Source: Oligoflexia bacterium (GTDB lineage: Bacteria > Bdellovibrionota > Bdellovibrionia > Bdellovibrionales > Bdellovibrionaceae). Taken from it: DNA of 64,000 bases. The stretch covers positions 1 through 64,000 of the forward strand of contig BOLD01000009.1 in NCBI GenBank assembly GCA_016861345.1. The letters are read 5' to 3'. A program made the translations under genes and the position numbers. The first letter of the stretch is position 1; each line of letters starts with the position of its first letter. Shown in pieces: positions 49,716-58,740 of the stretch. The notes beneath the pieces were generated by a model. That model did not search any database. It was given only the letters and a program-made list of their open reading frames with translations, and was not told where the DNA came from.

Positions 49716-50159
49716 ATGTCAGACCAAGTTCGCAATTTTATGGGCTATTTATGGGTAATGAAAGAGGACAACGTCTATACCATTGGAATCAATGAAGAAG
49801 GCCTTGAAGACTTATCTGATATTAATGAAGTCGAACTTCCCCAAGATGGCGAAGCCATCGAGGCTGATGTGGTCATCGGAAGTATCGAAACAGATGACGG
49901 CCCTCTTGATCTTTATTCCCCTGTTTCTGGAACTGTTGTTGAAATCAATAATGCCGTAGTTGAAGACCCCGAGCTCATCCACGAAGATCCTTATGATGCT
50001 TGGCTCGTGAAAATCGAATCCGAAGAAGACCTTGATAATCTTGATGATGAAGAGGATGAGGATGAAGACGACGATGATGACGAGGACGAAGAGGATGAAG
50101 ATCGAGAAGAGGATGAAGATCGAGAAGAGGATGAAGATCGAGACGAAGACGAGGATTAA
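49716..50159 (+). CDS. GcvH-like domain protein lacking the lipoyl lysine, with acidic tail
   Basis: 147 residues from the ATG at 49716 (GGGG upstream). Residues 10-102 follow glycine cleavage H protein: YLWVMKEDNVYTIGIN, LDLYSPVSGTVVEINNA and HEDPYDAWLVKIE. In GcvH the lipoylated Lys lies in ESVKAASD; here the aligned segment is ETDDGPLD, so Asp61 replaces it. The protein cannot carry lipoate at that place. Residues 103-147 are nearly all Asp and Glu with Arg in a DREEDE repeat. Function unknown. Other glycine cleavage genes are absent. Confidence 0.75.
   Translation: MSDQVRNFMGYLWVMKEDNVYTIGINEEGLEDLSDINEVELPQDGEAIEADVVIGSIETDDGPLDLYSPVSGTVVEINNAVVEDPELIHEDPYDAWLVKIESEEDLDNLDDEEDEDEDDDDDEDEEDEDREEDEDREEDEDRDEDED
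50098..50148. repeat. 18-bp tandem repeat in the acidic tail
   Basis: GAAGATCGAGAAGAGGAT is repeated just over two times in frame, then decays to GAAGATCGAGACGAAGAC. It encodes EDREED units of the acidic tail, and copy number changes would only lengthen or shorten it. Confidence 0.75.
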
Positions 50160-50163
50160 GTCC

Positions 50164-50571
50164 TTACTTCACACCTTTCTCAATTAAAAATTGAGAATAA
50201 GCCATATCGCTTTTCAAAATGTGATTCAGTAGCCATTGCTTCAGAAAGTCCATGACTTCCATGCCAATAGCAACTTTACCAAGCTTGTGATCTTTAATGA
50301 GTCGATCAAGGCGGACAATAAATTTCTGATGCTCATCGTGATGCTCTGAAGATGTTTGATACCCGAACATCTCAAACAAATCTTCCTCGTAGACAAAATG
50401 AACTTCTGTGTACTCAAGCAGACCATCTAAAACACGAGAGATCACATGTTCAATTTCATCTCGCTCAATGGCTAAAAATAGCTCATTGATATAATCAATG
50501 ATGATCTTGTGATGCTCATCGATTGAGGCTATTCCCACACTATAATCTTTTGACCATTTAATTAAGGACAT
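50164..50571 (-). CDS. Bacteriohemerythrin
   Basis: 135 residues, the single-domain length. Diiron ligands follow the family pattern: H in SIDEHHKIIID, H and E in EVHFVYEEDLF, HxxxH in EHHDEHQKF, and HxxxxD in NHILKSD. It binds O2 reversibly and may carry, store or sense it. Its start overlaps the end of xdhC by 10 bp, so it is the last gene of the xanthine dehydrogenase operon, a molybdoenzyme system that also uses or is damaged by O2. Confidence 0.93.
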   Translation of the reverse strand: MSLIKWSKDYSVGIASIDEHHKIIIDYINELFLAIERDEIEHVISRVLDGLLEYTEVHFVYEEDLFEMFGYQTSSEHHDEHQKFIVRLDRLIKDHKLGKVAIGMEVMDFLKQWLLNHILKSDMAYSQFLIEKGVK

Positions 50572-51374
50572 AGACCATCTCTAGTGGACTTTTGCTGATC
50601 CCGCAAGGTCAGCAGTTCACCAACTATACTAAAGGCTATCTCAATAGGAGTGTTATTGCCAAACGGCAGGCCGATGGGGCAATGAAAGTTTTGAAGTTGT
50701 GATAGCTCAAAACCATGATCGCTCAAATCCTTTTGGATTCGCTTGGCCTTCACGTCACTTCCCATGCATCCCACGTAAGGAAAATTTCTTTTCAGAGCTT
50801 GCAACAAGATGGGTAAGTCTGTTCCATGACCCATGGTAATTGACACAACAAAAGCTTGATCAGGGATCTCAGACACATAAGTTTCCATCGGGATGGCTTG
50901 TTTTTTTTCAAGCTGAGGATGGTCAGGCAACTTGGATAACCACTCACTGCGAGAATCAACACAGGTGACATGACAATCCAGCTTCAGGAGCAGTGGAATC
51001 AGCTCTTGGCCCACATGACCTGCACCGAAGACAACGATTTGCCAATGGGGTTTGCACCGATGAATTTCAAAATATAATGAAACCTGACCACCACAAGTCA
51101 TTCCGATGTCTTTTTGCAAATTCCATTGAGTGAAATAATTTTGCTGAGCTCGATCTTTTAGAAGCTCCTGGGCCTGATGAATGGCTCTAACTTCTAGCTT
51201 TCCTCCGCCAATTGTTCCAAACTGAAGTCCCTTTTCAGTCACAACACAACGGGCCCCTTGCTCTTGAGGAGAGCTTCCCTGAGCATGAACAAGGGTGATT
51301 GTGCAAAAATCTTGATTTGTCTTTTTGAGATCTTGGATTTTCTCAAGATAGAATTCAAACGAGGATTTATTCAT
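50562..51374 (-). CDS. xdhC: Xanthine dehydrogenase accessory protein XdhC
   Basis: 270 residues. The N-terminal XdhC/CoxI domain has VHAQGSSPQEQGARCVVTEKG and GTIGGGKLE; the C-terminal Rossmann domain has VFGAGHVGQEL and CVDSRSEWL, then TMGHGTDLPIL. It inserts or sulfurates the molybdenum cofactor of XdhB and is not part of the mature enzyme. It overlaps xdhB upstream by 8 bp and the bacteriohemerythrin gene downstream. Confidence 0.92.
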   Translation of the reverse strand: MNKSSFEFYLEKIQDLKKTNQDFCTITLVHAQGSSPQEQGARCVVTEKGLQFGTIGGGKLEVRAIHQAQELLKDRAQQNYFTQWNLQKDIGMTCGGQVSLYFEIHRCKPHWQIVVFGAGHVGQELIPLLLKLDCHVTCVDSRSEWLSKLPDHPQLEKKQAIPMETYVSEIPDQAFVVSITMGHGTDLPILLQALKRNFPYVGCMGSDVKAKRIQKDLSDHGFELSQLQNFHCPIGLPFGNNTPIEIAFSIVGELLTLRDQQKSTRDGLCP

Positions 51375-53688
51375 ATCGCTGAAGTTCCATTAAAACTCGC
51401 TCGGCCGTAGCTGGACTTTTCAAGCTGACAATATTGGACTTTGCCCTGTGTGCAAGCGCATTTTTAATCGCCGTCCATACACTAATGCCCAACAAAAAGG
51501 GGGGCTCCCCGACGGCCTTAGCCCCATTGAAAGTTTCTGAATTATACTCGTTCTCTAAAAGATGAACTCGTAAATCTCTTGGAGTGTCTTGAATGTTTGG
51601 AATTTTATAAGTCGTCGGCGAATGAGAATAAAGAATTCCCTTTTCATCATAATGCAAATACTCAGTGGTCACCCAGCCCTGGGCTTGAACAAAGGCGCCC
51701 ACAACTTGGCCCCGATCAATTCCAGGATTTTGAGGCCTGCCTAAATCCATCAAAATATCTGTTCTGATAACTTTAGATTGCCCCGTGCATTCGTCCACTT
51801 CAACTTCTGTCACCGCTACACCATTGGTGAAATACTTAAATGGAGTTCCTATTGCCTTTTGTTTATCAAAACCAATCCCCTCTGTTCTGTAGTGAGCATA
51901 CTCTGAAAGAGACAATCGATTGAGATAAGCCTTTTCAACTATCTCAGGCAATCGGAAAATCTTTCCCGTCTTTAGATTTTCAATAGTCTGATTTTGAAAT
52001 CGATATTGATCTGCTGTAAATTCGATGGGTGGGGGACTCATCTCTTGTCCCACTGCAGATGGATTTTGATTTTCCAACTGATGGCAAACCCAAGCGAGTC
52101 TCTTCTTTAAAGCCTCGCAGGCGATTTTCGTAGCTCCGCAATTAATATCAGCTCCGCTTGAAGCCGCCGTTGGCGATGTGTTCGCATTTTTATCTGTTGA
52201 GGTCGGCATCACCTGAACATTGGTCATCTCTAAACCTAAAATTTGACAAACTGTTTGAGCTACCTTTGTGTAAACACCCTGACCCATTTCAATTGCACCA
52301 GTTGAAACTTGAACTGTGGCATCTCGATGAATATGAACCAAGGCATTACCCTGATTTAAAAATTTCGCCGTAAAAGCAATTCCAAATTTCGTTGCTGTAC
52401 AGGATAAACCCCGAAGTCGCCCATTTTGCTCTTGATTAAATTTCGTGATCTCTGCTCTGCGTTTTTTGTAATCAGAAGAAGATAAGATCTCTGAAAATAA
52501 ATCCGGCAGTGGATTTGGTTGGACCTTCTGTCCGTAATGGGTCACATTGTGATCACTTTTTCCATAACAGTTTAAAAGACGAATTGCGGCTGGATCTTTT
52601 TGAAGAGTCTGCCCAATGTCCTCGATAATGCTCTCAATCACAAATGTGCCCTGGGGCCCACCAAATCCGCGGAAAGCTGTGTTGGAATGGGTGTTCGTCT
52701 TACAGGAAACACCTTGCACCAGAATATGGGGGATGTAATAGGCCCCATCGATATGAAACATCGCTCGCTCAAGGATCGAGGGAGAAAGATCCACATAGGC
52801 CCCACCATCAGAATAAAGCTCAACCCTCAGCGCAAGAATTTTTCCCTGATCATCAAAACCAACTTCATAGTGAATTTCAAAAGGATGTCGCTTGCCTGTC
52901 ATCACCATGTCTTCATCTTTAGTCAGCACCAGCCGACAGGGGCGTTTTGTTTTCATCGCAGCAAATCCCGCAAGGGCCGCAAAAGGGGCGGCCTGAGATT
53001 CTTTTCCGCCGAAGCCTCCGCCTAAGCGCTTTACGGTGCAGACGACTTTGCTATAGGGAAGGCCAACAGCTTCTGCAATAATGTGTTGGGTCTCTGTCGG
53101 GTGCTGAGTTGAAGAGTGGACCTCGAGACGATCTCCATCCAGCGGATAAGCAATAGCTGCCTGAGACTCAAGATAAAAATGTTCTTGTCCATCAATGCGC
53201 AGTTTACCCTTGAGGCGGTGAGGACCCTGTGAAAGACCCTCGGTGACATTTCCTCGATGAAGATCTGTAGCACGGTAAAGAAACATTTGTTTTTCTCTGG
53301 CTTCATCGATGGTGAGAACAGGTTTTTTCTCAGCAATCTGAATTTGAACTTTTTTTCGAGCCAAACGAAGAGCTTCCTCAGTTTCTCCCACCATAATTCC
53401 CAGGGGCTCTTGATAATGACTAATTTCTCTCTCCACTAAAAGTGGCTGATCATGAAAAATAGAACCCCATCGGTTATGAGCGAGATCTTTTGCCGAAAAA
53501 CAGTTAACAATTCCTGGAACTTTAAGGGCCTCGGTAAAATCAATTTTCAAAAGTTCTCCTGCGGCAGTCGGAGACCCGATTACACCAACAAGTAACTCTC
53601 CCCTCTGAAAAGGACGGTCATCGACGTATTCACTTTGTCCTGTGACATGTCCCCAAGCCGATTCATGTGGAGTGGACTTTTTTATCAT
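51367..53688 (-). CDS. xdhB: Xanthine dehydrogenase, molybdopterin-binding subunit
   Basis: 773 residues, the usual size. Molybdenum cofactor contacts include RLGGGFGGKES, FRGFGGPQG, GAIEMGQGVYTK and AASSGADINCGAT. The catalytic Glu is Glu728 in AVGEPPFLLG. It oxidises hypoxanthine and xanthine to urate together with XdhA. The start overlaps the end of xdhA by 4 bp. The upstream guanine deaminase supplies xanthine. Confidence 0.95.
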   Translation of the reverse strand: MIKKSTPHESAWGHVTGQSEYVDDRPFQRGELLVGVIGSPTAAGELLKIDFTEALKVPGIVNCFSAKDLAHNRWGSIFHDQPLLVEREISHYQEPLGIMVGETEEALRLARKKVQIQIAEKKPVLTIDEAREKQMFLYRATDLHRGNVTEGLSQGPHRLKGKLRIDGQEHFYLESQAAIAYPLDGDRLEVHSSTQHPTETQHIIAEAVGLPYSKVVCTVKRLGGGFGGKESQAAPFAALAGFAAMKTKRPCRLVLTKDEDMVMTGKRHPFEIHYEVGFDDQGKILALRVELYSDGGAYVDLSPSILERAMFHIDGAYYIPHILVQGVSCKTNTHSNTAFRGFGGPQGTFVIESIIEDIGQTLQKDPAAIRLLNCYGKSDHNVTHYGQKVQPNPLPDLFSEILSSSDYKKRRAEITKFNQEQNGRLRGLSCTATKFGIAFTAKFLNQGNALVHIHRDATVQVSTGAIEMGQGVYTKVAQTVCQILGLEMTNVQVMPTSTDKNANTSPTAASSGADINCGATKIACEALKKRLAWVCHQLENQNPSAVGQEMSPPPIEFTADQYRFQNQTIENLKTGKIFRLPEIVEKAYLNRLSLSEYAHYRTEGIGFDKQKAIGTPFKYFTNGVAVTEVEVDECTGQSKVIRTDILMDLGRPQNPGIDRGQVVGAFVQAQGWVTTEYLHYDEKGILYSHSPTTYKIPNIQDTPRDLRVHLLENEYNSETFNGAKAVGEPPFLLGISVWTAIKNALAHRAKSNIVSLKSPATAERVLMELQRYE

Positions 53689-55130
53689 GCAAGTCCCCCT
53701 GAAATCTCATCAAAGAATTTGTGAATGAAATTTTTGACCAAAAGATACCGATACTCTTTCGAAGCCCGTAAATCAGAAAGCGGATTGATAGACCCGCTGA
53801 CCTCTTCACCAAGACGTTGAACGGTCTCCTTTGTCAGAGCCTGACCAATATATTTTTTTTCAACTTGATTCAGTCTGATCACTGTTGGCCCAACACCGCC
53901 AAAAGCTAAGCGCAAATTGGAGATTTTTTTATCTTGAGTCTCTAAAATCCCTGCAAAAGTGACTGAGGAAATATCCAGATCTTTTCTTTGCGAGGCTTTA
54001 TAAAGACGAAGCTTTTGATCTTCCTGCAGCTTTGGAATTTCAATTCCGGTGACAATTTCATCAGGGTTGAGATTTAATTTTTTATATCCCAAATAAAAAT
54101 CACAAATTGGAATTTTTCGCTTTCCGCTTAAGCCTTCTACACAAATGACAGCTTCTGTGACCATCAAGAAAGGAATCGTATCGGCGATGGGAGAAGCATT
54201 CACCACATTCCCCACCAAAGTTGCTCGATGCTTAATCTGTGGAGAAGCAAAAATATGTAAGAGACGAACAAACTCGGGGTAGACGTCGACCAATTCATTT
54301 TCAATTTGATCAATGGTGACTTGAGATCCAACGACAACTGTCTCTTTATTTTTTTGAATTTGATGAAGCTCTTGAACCTGCTGAAGGCTTAAAACTTTTT
54401 GATAAGCCTGCTTGCCCTTATTCACCAAAACGCTCAGATCAGTTGCTCCTGAGACAAGACGGATGTCAGGATGTTTTTTCTTAAGCTCTAGGGCTTCAGT
54501 TAAATTGACCGGAAGATGAATCGAAATTGTGTCCAGCTCAATGTTGACTGATTTCTGTCGAGCCTGAGAAAGCTCTTGGTCTCGACTGGGGTTTAAATAT
54601 TTTTTTCTCAACGAATGTTCAGGCGAGAGCTTCAGATTTGTTGCCGCCTGGATGATTCCCTCATACCCCGTGCACCGACACAAATTTCCAGTTAAGGCAT
54701 GACATGCTTTTTTCGCATCAATGCTTTTCTTTTCCTCGATTGCCTGCTCTGCGAGACCCGCCATAGCCGTGATAAATCCGGGGGTGCAGTATCCGCACTG
54801 AGATCCAAAATGCTCCACCATGGATTTCTGAACAGGATGGGGATTTTCTCTTGTGCCCACGCCCTCAACAGTAATGACATGAGCCCCATTCAAAAGAAAG
54901 ACGGGTAAAATACAAGAGTTCACAGATTGATAATTTATTTTTCCATTTGGCTCTGGGTATCCCACTAAAACCGTGCAGGCTCCGCAGTCCCCTTCTGAGC
55001 AAACAATTTTTGTCCCACTTAATAAAACTTCACGACGTAAAAATTCTGCCAGCGGCATTAGTAGGCGATGATCTGAGACCTCAACTCGGGTATCATTGTA
55101 ATAAAATAAAATCGAGGCCTGTGTTCTCAT
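53685..55130 (-). CDS. xdhA: Xanthine dehydrogenase, FAD and [2Fe-2S] subunit
   Basis: 481 residues from the ATG at 55130, chosen because it overlaps the guanine deaminase stop (TGATG); the longer frame to 55163 would run into that gene. The first iron-sulfur cluster is in CSEGDCGACTVLVG and the second in CGYCTPGF and CRCTGYEG. The FAD domain (from about 190) has LVSGATDLSVLVN and VGNVVNASPIADTIP. It transfers electrons from XdhB to NAD. Separate A, B and C genes follow the E. coli/Pseudomonas style arrangement. Confidence 0.95.
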   Translation of the reverse strand: MRTQASILFYYNDTRVEVSDHRLLMPLAEFLRREVLLSGTKIVCSEGDCGACTVLVGYPEPNGKINYQSVNSCILPVFLLNGAHVITVEGVGTRENPHPVQKSMVEHFGSQCGYCTPGFITAMAGLAEQAIEEKKSIDAKKACHALTGNLCRCTGYEGIIQAATNLKLSPEHSLRKKYLNPSRDQELSQARQKSVNIELDTISIHLPVNLTEALELKKKHPDIRLVSGATDLSVLVNKGKQAYQKVLSLQQVQELHQIQKNKETVVVGSQVTIDQIENELVDVYPEFVRLLHIFASPQIKHRATLVGNVVNASPIADTIPFLMVTEAVICVEGLSGKRKIPICDFYLGYKKLNLNPDEIVTGIEIPKLQEDQKLRLYKASQRKDLDISSVTFAGILETQDKKISNLRLAFGGVGPTVIRLNQVEKKYIGQALTKETVQRLGEEVSGSINPLSDLRASKEYRYLLVKNFIHKFFDEISGGLA

Positions 55131-55597
55131 CAATAAGTAATTCGATCTGCCTTCTCGGTCCACTCTTTAAAAACAGACAGAGCTTCTTCATGCAGAACTT
55201 GTTTCATTGGCAGTTTTCTTTTTTCAATCGGCTTTGGAAGTTCCTGATAGAGAAAATCATCATCAAATTCAATTTGAGCTGCATCTTTTCTCGTGTTGGC
55301 GTAATAAATTTTTTCAATACGAGCCCAATAAATAGCCGCCAAGCACATGGGGCAGGGCTCACAACTGGTGTAGATCTCAGCGTTTGTTAATTGAAATGAA
55401 TTGATATTCTTGCAGGCTTGTCGAATGGCTTCGACCTCGGCATGAGCTGTAGGATCATTGGCAGAGGTCACTTTGTTCCAACCTTCTCCGATAATTTTCC
55501 CATTCAGAACAACAACTGCCCCAAAAGGACCCCCACTGTTTTTTCGCATATTTTCTCTTGATAGCGCGATCGCACGCTGCATAAACTTCGGATCCAT
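55130..55597 (-). CDS. guaD: Guanine deaminase (cytidine deaminase superfamily)
   Basis: 155 residues from the ATG at 55597, chosen because GGAG lies 6 bp upstream; the ATG at 55609 directly abuts that box. The zinc site is TAHAEVEAI and SCEPCPMCLAA. NTRKDAAQIEFDDDFLY and the C-terminal swap segment match Bacillus-type GuaD rather than TadA. It makes xanthine from guanine, which the XdhAB genes directly downstream oxidise. The operon thus runs guanine to urate. Confidence 0.88.
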   Translation of the reverse strand: MDPKFMQRAIALSRENMRKNSGGPFGAVVVLNGKIIGEGWNKVTSANDPTAHAEVEAIRQACKNINSFQLTNAEIYTSCEPCPMCLAAIYWARIEKIYYANTRKDAAQIEFDDDFLYQELPKPIEKRKLPMKQVLHEEALSVFKEWTEKADRITY

Positions 55598-55740
55598 TTC
55601 ATACTCCAAAGGTCTAGTTATCTACAGATTTTCATAGAGTGTAAAGCTCCACTTCGAGAAAATTACTATGCGTCTTAAGAATCTACTCTTTCTATTCTGC
55701 CAACAATGCGTCATGCTTAAGGTGTGCAGGGAGGTGTTCA

Positions 55741-56130
55741 ATGACTGAGCAAGGCAAACATCCGACTGAGAAAGTTGAATTTGCTGCGGGGGCTCTGATT
55801 TTTGCCGAAGGAGATCCCTCTCATGAGCTTTATATAGTTCAAGACGGACAAGTTGAGGTTTACAAGTCCGGTCACGGTGGTTCTAAAACTGTTCTTGGCC
55901 GCGTCGCTCGAAACGAATTCTTGGGCGAAATTTCATTTCTTCTCGACAAACGACACTCGGCCAGTGCTGCCGCCCTGACCCCAGTCGTTGCAGTAAAAAT
56001 CACAAAAGCTTCTTTAAATGCTCAACTTGCTGACACTCCCTCTTGGCTCATTTCTCTTGCCAAGGGTTTGGCAATTAAACTTGATCACAGCAACGAGGCT
56101 CTGAAAAAAGCTAGCCGAATCGGCCCGTGA
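55741..56130 (+). CDS. Cyclic nucleotide-binding domain protein
   Basis: 129 residues forming one cNMP-binding beta barrel: [21 protein letters not shown], then [25 protein letters not shown], where the phosphate-binding cassette of CRP would have GELALxxxxxRxA. Glu and Arg equivalents are present. No DNA-binding domain follows, only a short helix. It may act as a small receiver of cyclic nucleotide signals. GGGAGG precedes the ATG. It converges on pstB with a 20-bp overlap. Confidence 0.8.
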   Translation: MTEQGKHPTEKVEFAAGALIFAEGDPSHELYIVQDGQVEVYKSGHGGSKTVLGRVARNEFLGEISFLLDKRHSASAAALTPVVAVKITKASLNAQLADTPSWLISLAKGLAIKLDHSNEALKKASRIGP

Positions 56131-56896
56131 TGTAGCTCTCTGTTCGTTTATCCGCAGGATTGGTGAATATTTTTGTCGTTGGACCGTACTCGATGAGATC
56201 ACCTAAGTACATAAAGGCCGTGTAATCTGAAACTCGGGCCGCCTGATGAAGGTTGTGAGTCACAATCACAATGGTCACATCTTTTTTAAGCTCGATAATT
56301 AATTCTTCAACGTGAGCCGTGCTGATGGGATCAAGGGCCGAGGTTGGCTCATCCAGCAGCAAAACCTCTGGCTCTGTAGCCAAGGCGCGAGCGATACAGA
56401 GACGCTGTTGCTGCCCACCCGAAAGCATTTGCGCTGAAGAATTCAATCGATCTTTGACCTCATCCCAAAGGCCCGCCTGCTGTAGCGCCTTCTCACACCG
56501 CTCTTGAATGAAGCTTGTTTTCTTCACTCCACGGACTCTGAGACCATAAACAACATTTTCAAAAATTGTTTTTGGAAAAGGGTTAGGCTTTTGAAAAACC
56601 ATTCCGATTCGCATTCGCACTTCGATCGGATCAATGTCTTTGCTGAGGATATTCATTTGCTCAGGATAAAGCGTAATTTCGCCCTGGTATTCTTTGACCT
56701 TGTACAGGTCATGCATGCGATTAAAACACCGAAGCAATGTTGTTTTCCCACAACCTGAGGGGCCAATCAATGCCGTGACTTTCGTATCATAGATGGGCAT
56801 GGAAACAGAGTTCAGAACTTTTTTCTCTGTACTGTAAGAGAAAGAAAGATTTTTGACTTCAGCCCGCAATTGAAGATTTGGATTTACTTCTACCAT
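56111..56896 (-). CDS. pstB: Phosphate ABC transporter ATP-binding protein
   Basis: 261 residues. Walker A is GPSGCGKTT, the ABC signature LSGGQQQR, and Walker [13 protein letters not shown], all intact; [14 protein letters not shown] is the typical Q-loop region of PstB. It powers PstCA-mediated phosphate import. It overlaps pstA by 7 bp. phoU, phoB and phoR are not found downstream in the window. Confidence 0.96.
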   Translation of the reverse strand: MVEVNPNLQLRAEVKNLSFSYSTEKKVLNSVSMPIYDTKVTALIGPSGCGKTTLLRCFNRMHDLYKVKEYQGEITLYPEQMNILSKDIDPIEVRMRIGMVFQKPNPFPKTIFENVVYGLRVRGVKKTSFIQERCEKALQQAGLWDEVKDRLNSSAQMLSGGQQQRLCIARALATEPEVLLLDEPTSALDPISTAHVEELIIELKKDVTIVIVTHNLHQAARVSDYTAFMYLGDLIEYGPTTKIFTNPADKRTESYITGRFG

Positions 56897-57789
56897 TTGA
56901 TCTTCTTTCTAAATCGATAGCGAATAGCAATGGCTATTCCGTTCATCACCAAAGTTAACAATAATAATATTAATCCCGTCGCTGCCGCGTTCACATGAAA
57001 CTCGGCCTGGGGCCTGGAAACCCAGTTGAACATCTGAATGGGCAAAACAGTAAAAGAGTCTTTCAGCCACTGAAAACTGATAAAGGGAGCTTCGTGCAAA
57101 ATCGGGCTTGTCGGCAAAAACGCAATAAAAGTTAAAGCTCCGATGGTGATCAGCGGGGCTGTTTCGCCAATCGCTCTTGATAAAGAAATAATCACTCCGG
57201 TGATGATTCCCCCAGCTGAATACGGAAGTAAATGATGCTGGATCATCTGCCATTTGCTCGCGCCCATAGCGTAAGCCGCCTCGCGAATCGTGCCTGGAAT
57301 TGCTCGAATTGATTCTCGGGTGGTCACAATAATGATTGGCAAAATTAAAAGTGCCAAAGTTAATCCCGCAGTCAGGATGCTTTGACCCAGTTGTAATTTG
57401 TAAACAAATAAACCCAGTGCCATTAGTCCGAAAGTGATCGAGGGAATTCCTGCCAGGTTCGTGATGTTGAGTTCAATAATTGTGGTGAGCCAATTTTTGG
57501 GAGCGTACTCTTCAAGATAAACTCCAGCGGCAATTCCAATCGGAATAGCAACAAAGGCTGTCACCAACATAACACAAAGTGAACCCACCCAGGCTGAAAG
57601 AATCCCCGCCTTTGCCGGGAATCGGGAGGGAAAACTTGTTAAAAAATTATAATCAATACGACCAAAACCTGTTGTCCAAAGGTCAAGCACCAGAACCAAT
57701 AAAGTGCAAATTGCAAAAACAAGAGAAAATAATCCCGCTAGAGCAAAAATCAGATCTTTTCTTTTTCGATTTCGAACCTCTTGTTGCAT
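56890..57789 (-). CDS. pstA: Phosphate ABC transporter permease PstA
   Basis: 299 residues with about six membrane helices. The EAA coupling loop is [20 protein letters not shown], as in PstA, and [13 protein letters not shown] and [17 protein letters not shown] are characteristic. It pairs with PstC to form the inner membrane phosphate channel. The gene directly abuts pstC. Confidence 0.95.
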   Translation of the reverse strand: MQQEVRNRKRKDLIFALAGLFSLVFAICTLLVLVLDLWTTGFGRIDYNFLTSFPSRFPAKAGILSAWVGSLCVMLVTAFVAIPIGIAAGVYLEEYAPKNWLTTIIELNITNLAGIPSITFGLMALGLFVYKLQLGQSILTAGLTLALLILPIIIVTTRESIRAIPGTIREAAYAMGASKWQMIQHHLLPYSAGGIITGVIISLSRAIGETAPLITIGALTFIAFLPTSPILHEAPFISFQWLKDSFTVLPIQMFNWVSRPQAEFHVNAAATGLILLLLTLVMNGIAIAIRYRFRKKIKW

Positions 57790-58734
57790 CTAGTAACTCT
57801 CTCGGTATTTTTTCTTTAAGTAATAACCAATCACATTAAACATCAATGTCATCACCAATAATGTCAAACCGGCCACATAAATGGACTGATAACCAATGGA
57901 TCCATGGGGCAAATCCCCCATGCTCACTTGAACAATGTAGGCTGTGATGGTCTCAGCCGGCTGAAGTGGGTTCAATGTAAAATTGGGCTGCATTCCAGCC
58001 GCAATGGCCACAACCATGGTTTCACCAATGGCCCTGGATATTCCTAAAATGTACGCCGAAGTGATTCCTGAAAAGGCCGCCGGGATCACCACCCGAAATG
58101 AAGTTTGAAACCGCGAAGCCCCCATCGCAAAGGAACCCTCGCGCAAATATCCAGGCACTGATCTCATCGCATCTTCAGCCAAGGAGCTGATGTAGGGAAT
58201 AATCATGATCCCAATAACGAGCCCAGCGCTCAGAACATTAAAGCCTGAAAGATCAGGAATAATTTTTTGCAAAAGCGGAGTCACAAAGATCAAAGCAAAA
58301 TATCCGTAAACCACCGTTGGGACTGCAGCTAAAAGTTCTAATACAGGCTTGACGATCTCGCGAACAGTTGAGTTTGTGTACTCGCTTAAAAAAGTTGCCG
58401 ATATTGTCCCCAAAGGAATCGCCACCAAAAGGGCCACAAAAGTTGTCAGCAAAGTCCCACAGACAAGGGGTAAGATTCCATATTTGGGTTCGGCAAATAA
58501 GGGAGTCCACTGCGTTTCAGTCAAAAACTCGACGAGTGAAACGGTTTGGAAAAAGGGCAAGGACTCAGAAACAAGAATCCAGACAATTCCCACGGTGACT
58601 AAAACTGAAGAAGCCGCAGCTAAAAAAAGAACAAGCTCGATCATCATCTCTCGAAAACGACGCATCCGCCGAACCGGATGGTTGGCGGATGTAAATGTAG
58701 AAAGCTTGCTGGTTTTTTTTGCTGTGTTAGCCAC
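57790..58734 (-). CDS. pstC: Phosphate ABC transporter permease PstC
   Basis: 314 residues, six predicted helices after a polar, basic N-terminus of about 30 residues. The EAA loop is EGSFAMGASRFQTSFRVVIP, and LAAVPTVVYGYFAL matches PstC. The gene lies 6 bp after pstS and abuts pstA, completing a pstSCAB operon. Confidence 0.95.
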   Translation of the reverse strand: MANTAKKTSKLSTFTSANHPVRRMRRFREMMIELVLFLAAASSVLVTVGIVWILVSESLPFFQTVSLVEFLTETQWTPLFAEPKYGILPLVCGTLLTTFVALLVAIPLGTISATFLSEYTNSTVREIVKPVLELLAAVPTVVYGYFALIFVTPLLQKIIPDLSGFNVLSAGLVIGIMIIPYISSLAEDAMRSVPGYLREGSFAMGASRFQTSFRVVIPAAFSGITSAYILGISRAIGETMVVAIAAGMQPNFTLNPLQPAETITAYIVQVSMGDLPHGSIGYQSIYVAGLTLLVMTLMFNVIGYYLKKKYRESY

Positions 58735-58740
58735 GATACC

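Noticed and set aside
50098-50148. Short tandem repeats as a CRISPR-like array
   Set aside because: They are 18-bp in-frame repeats without spacers, encoding an acidic protein tail. No cas genes are present in the window.
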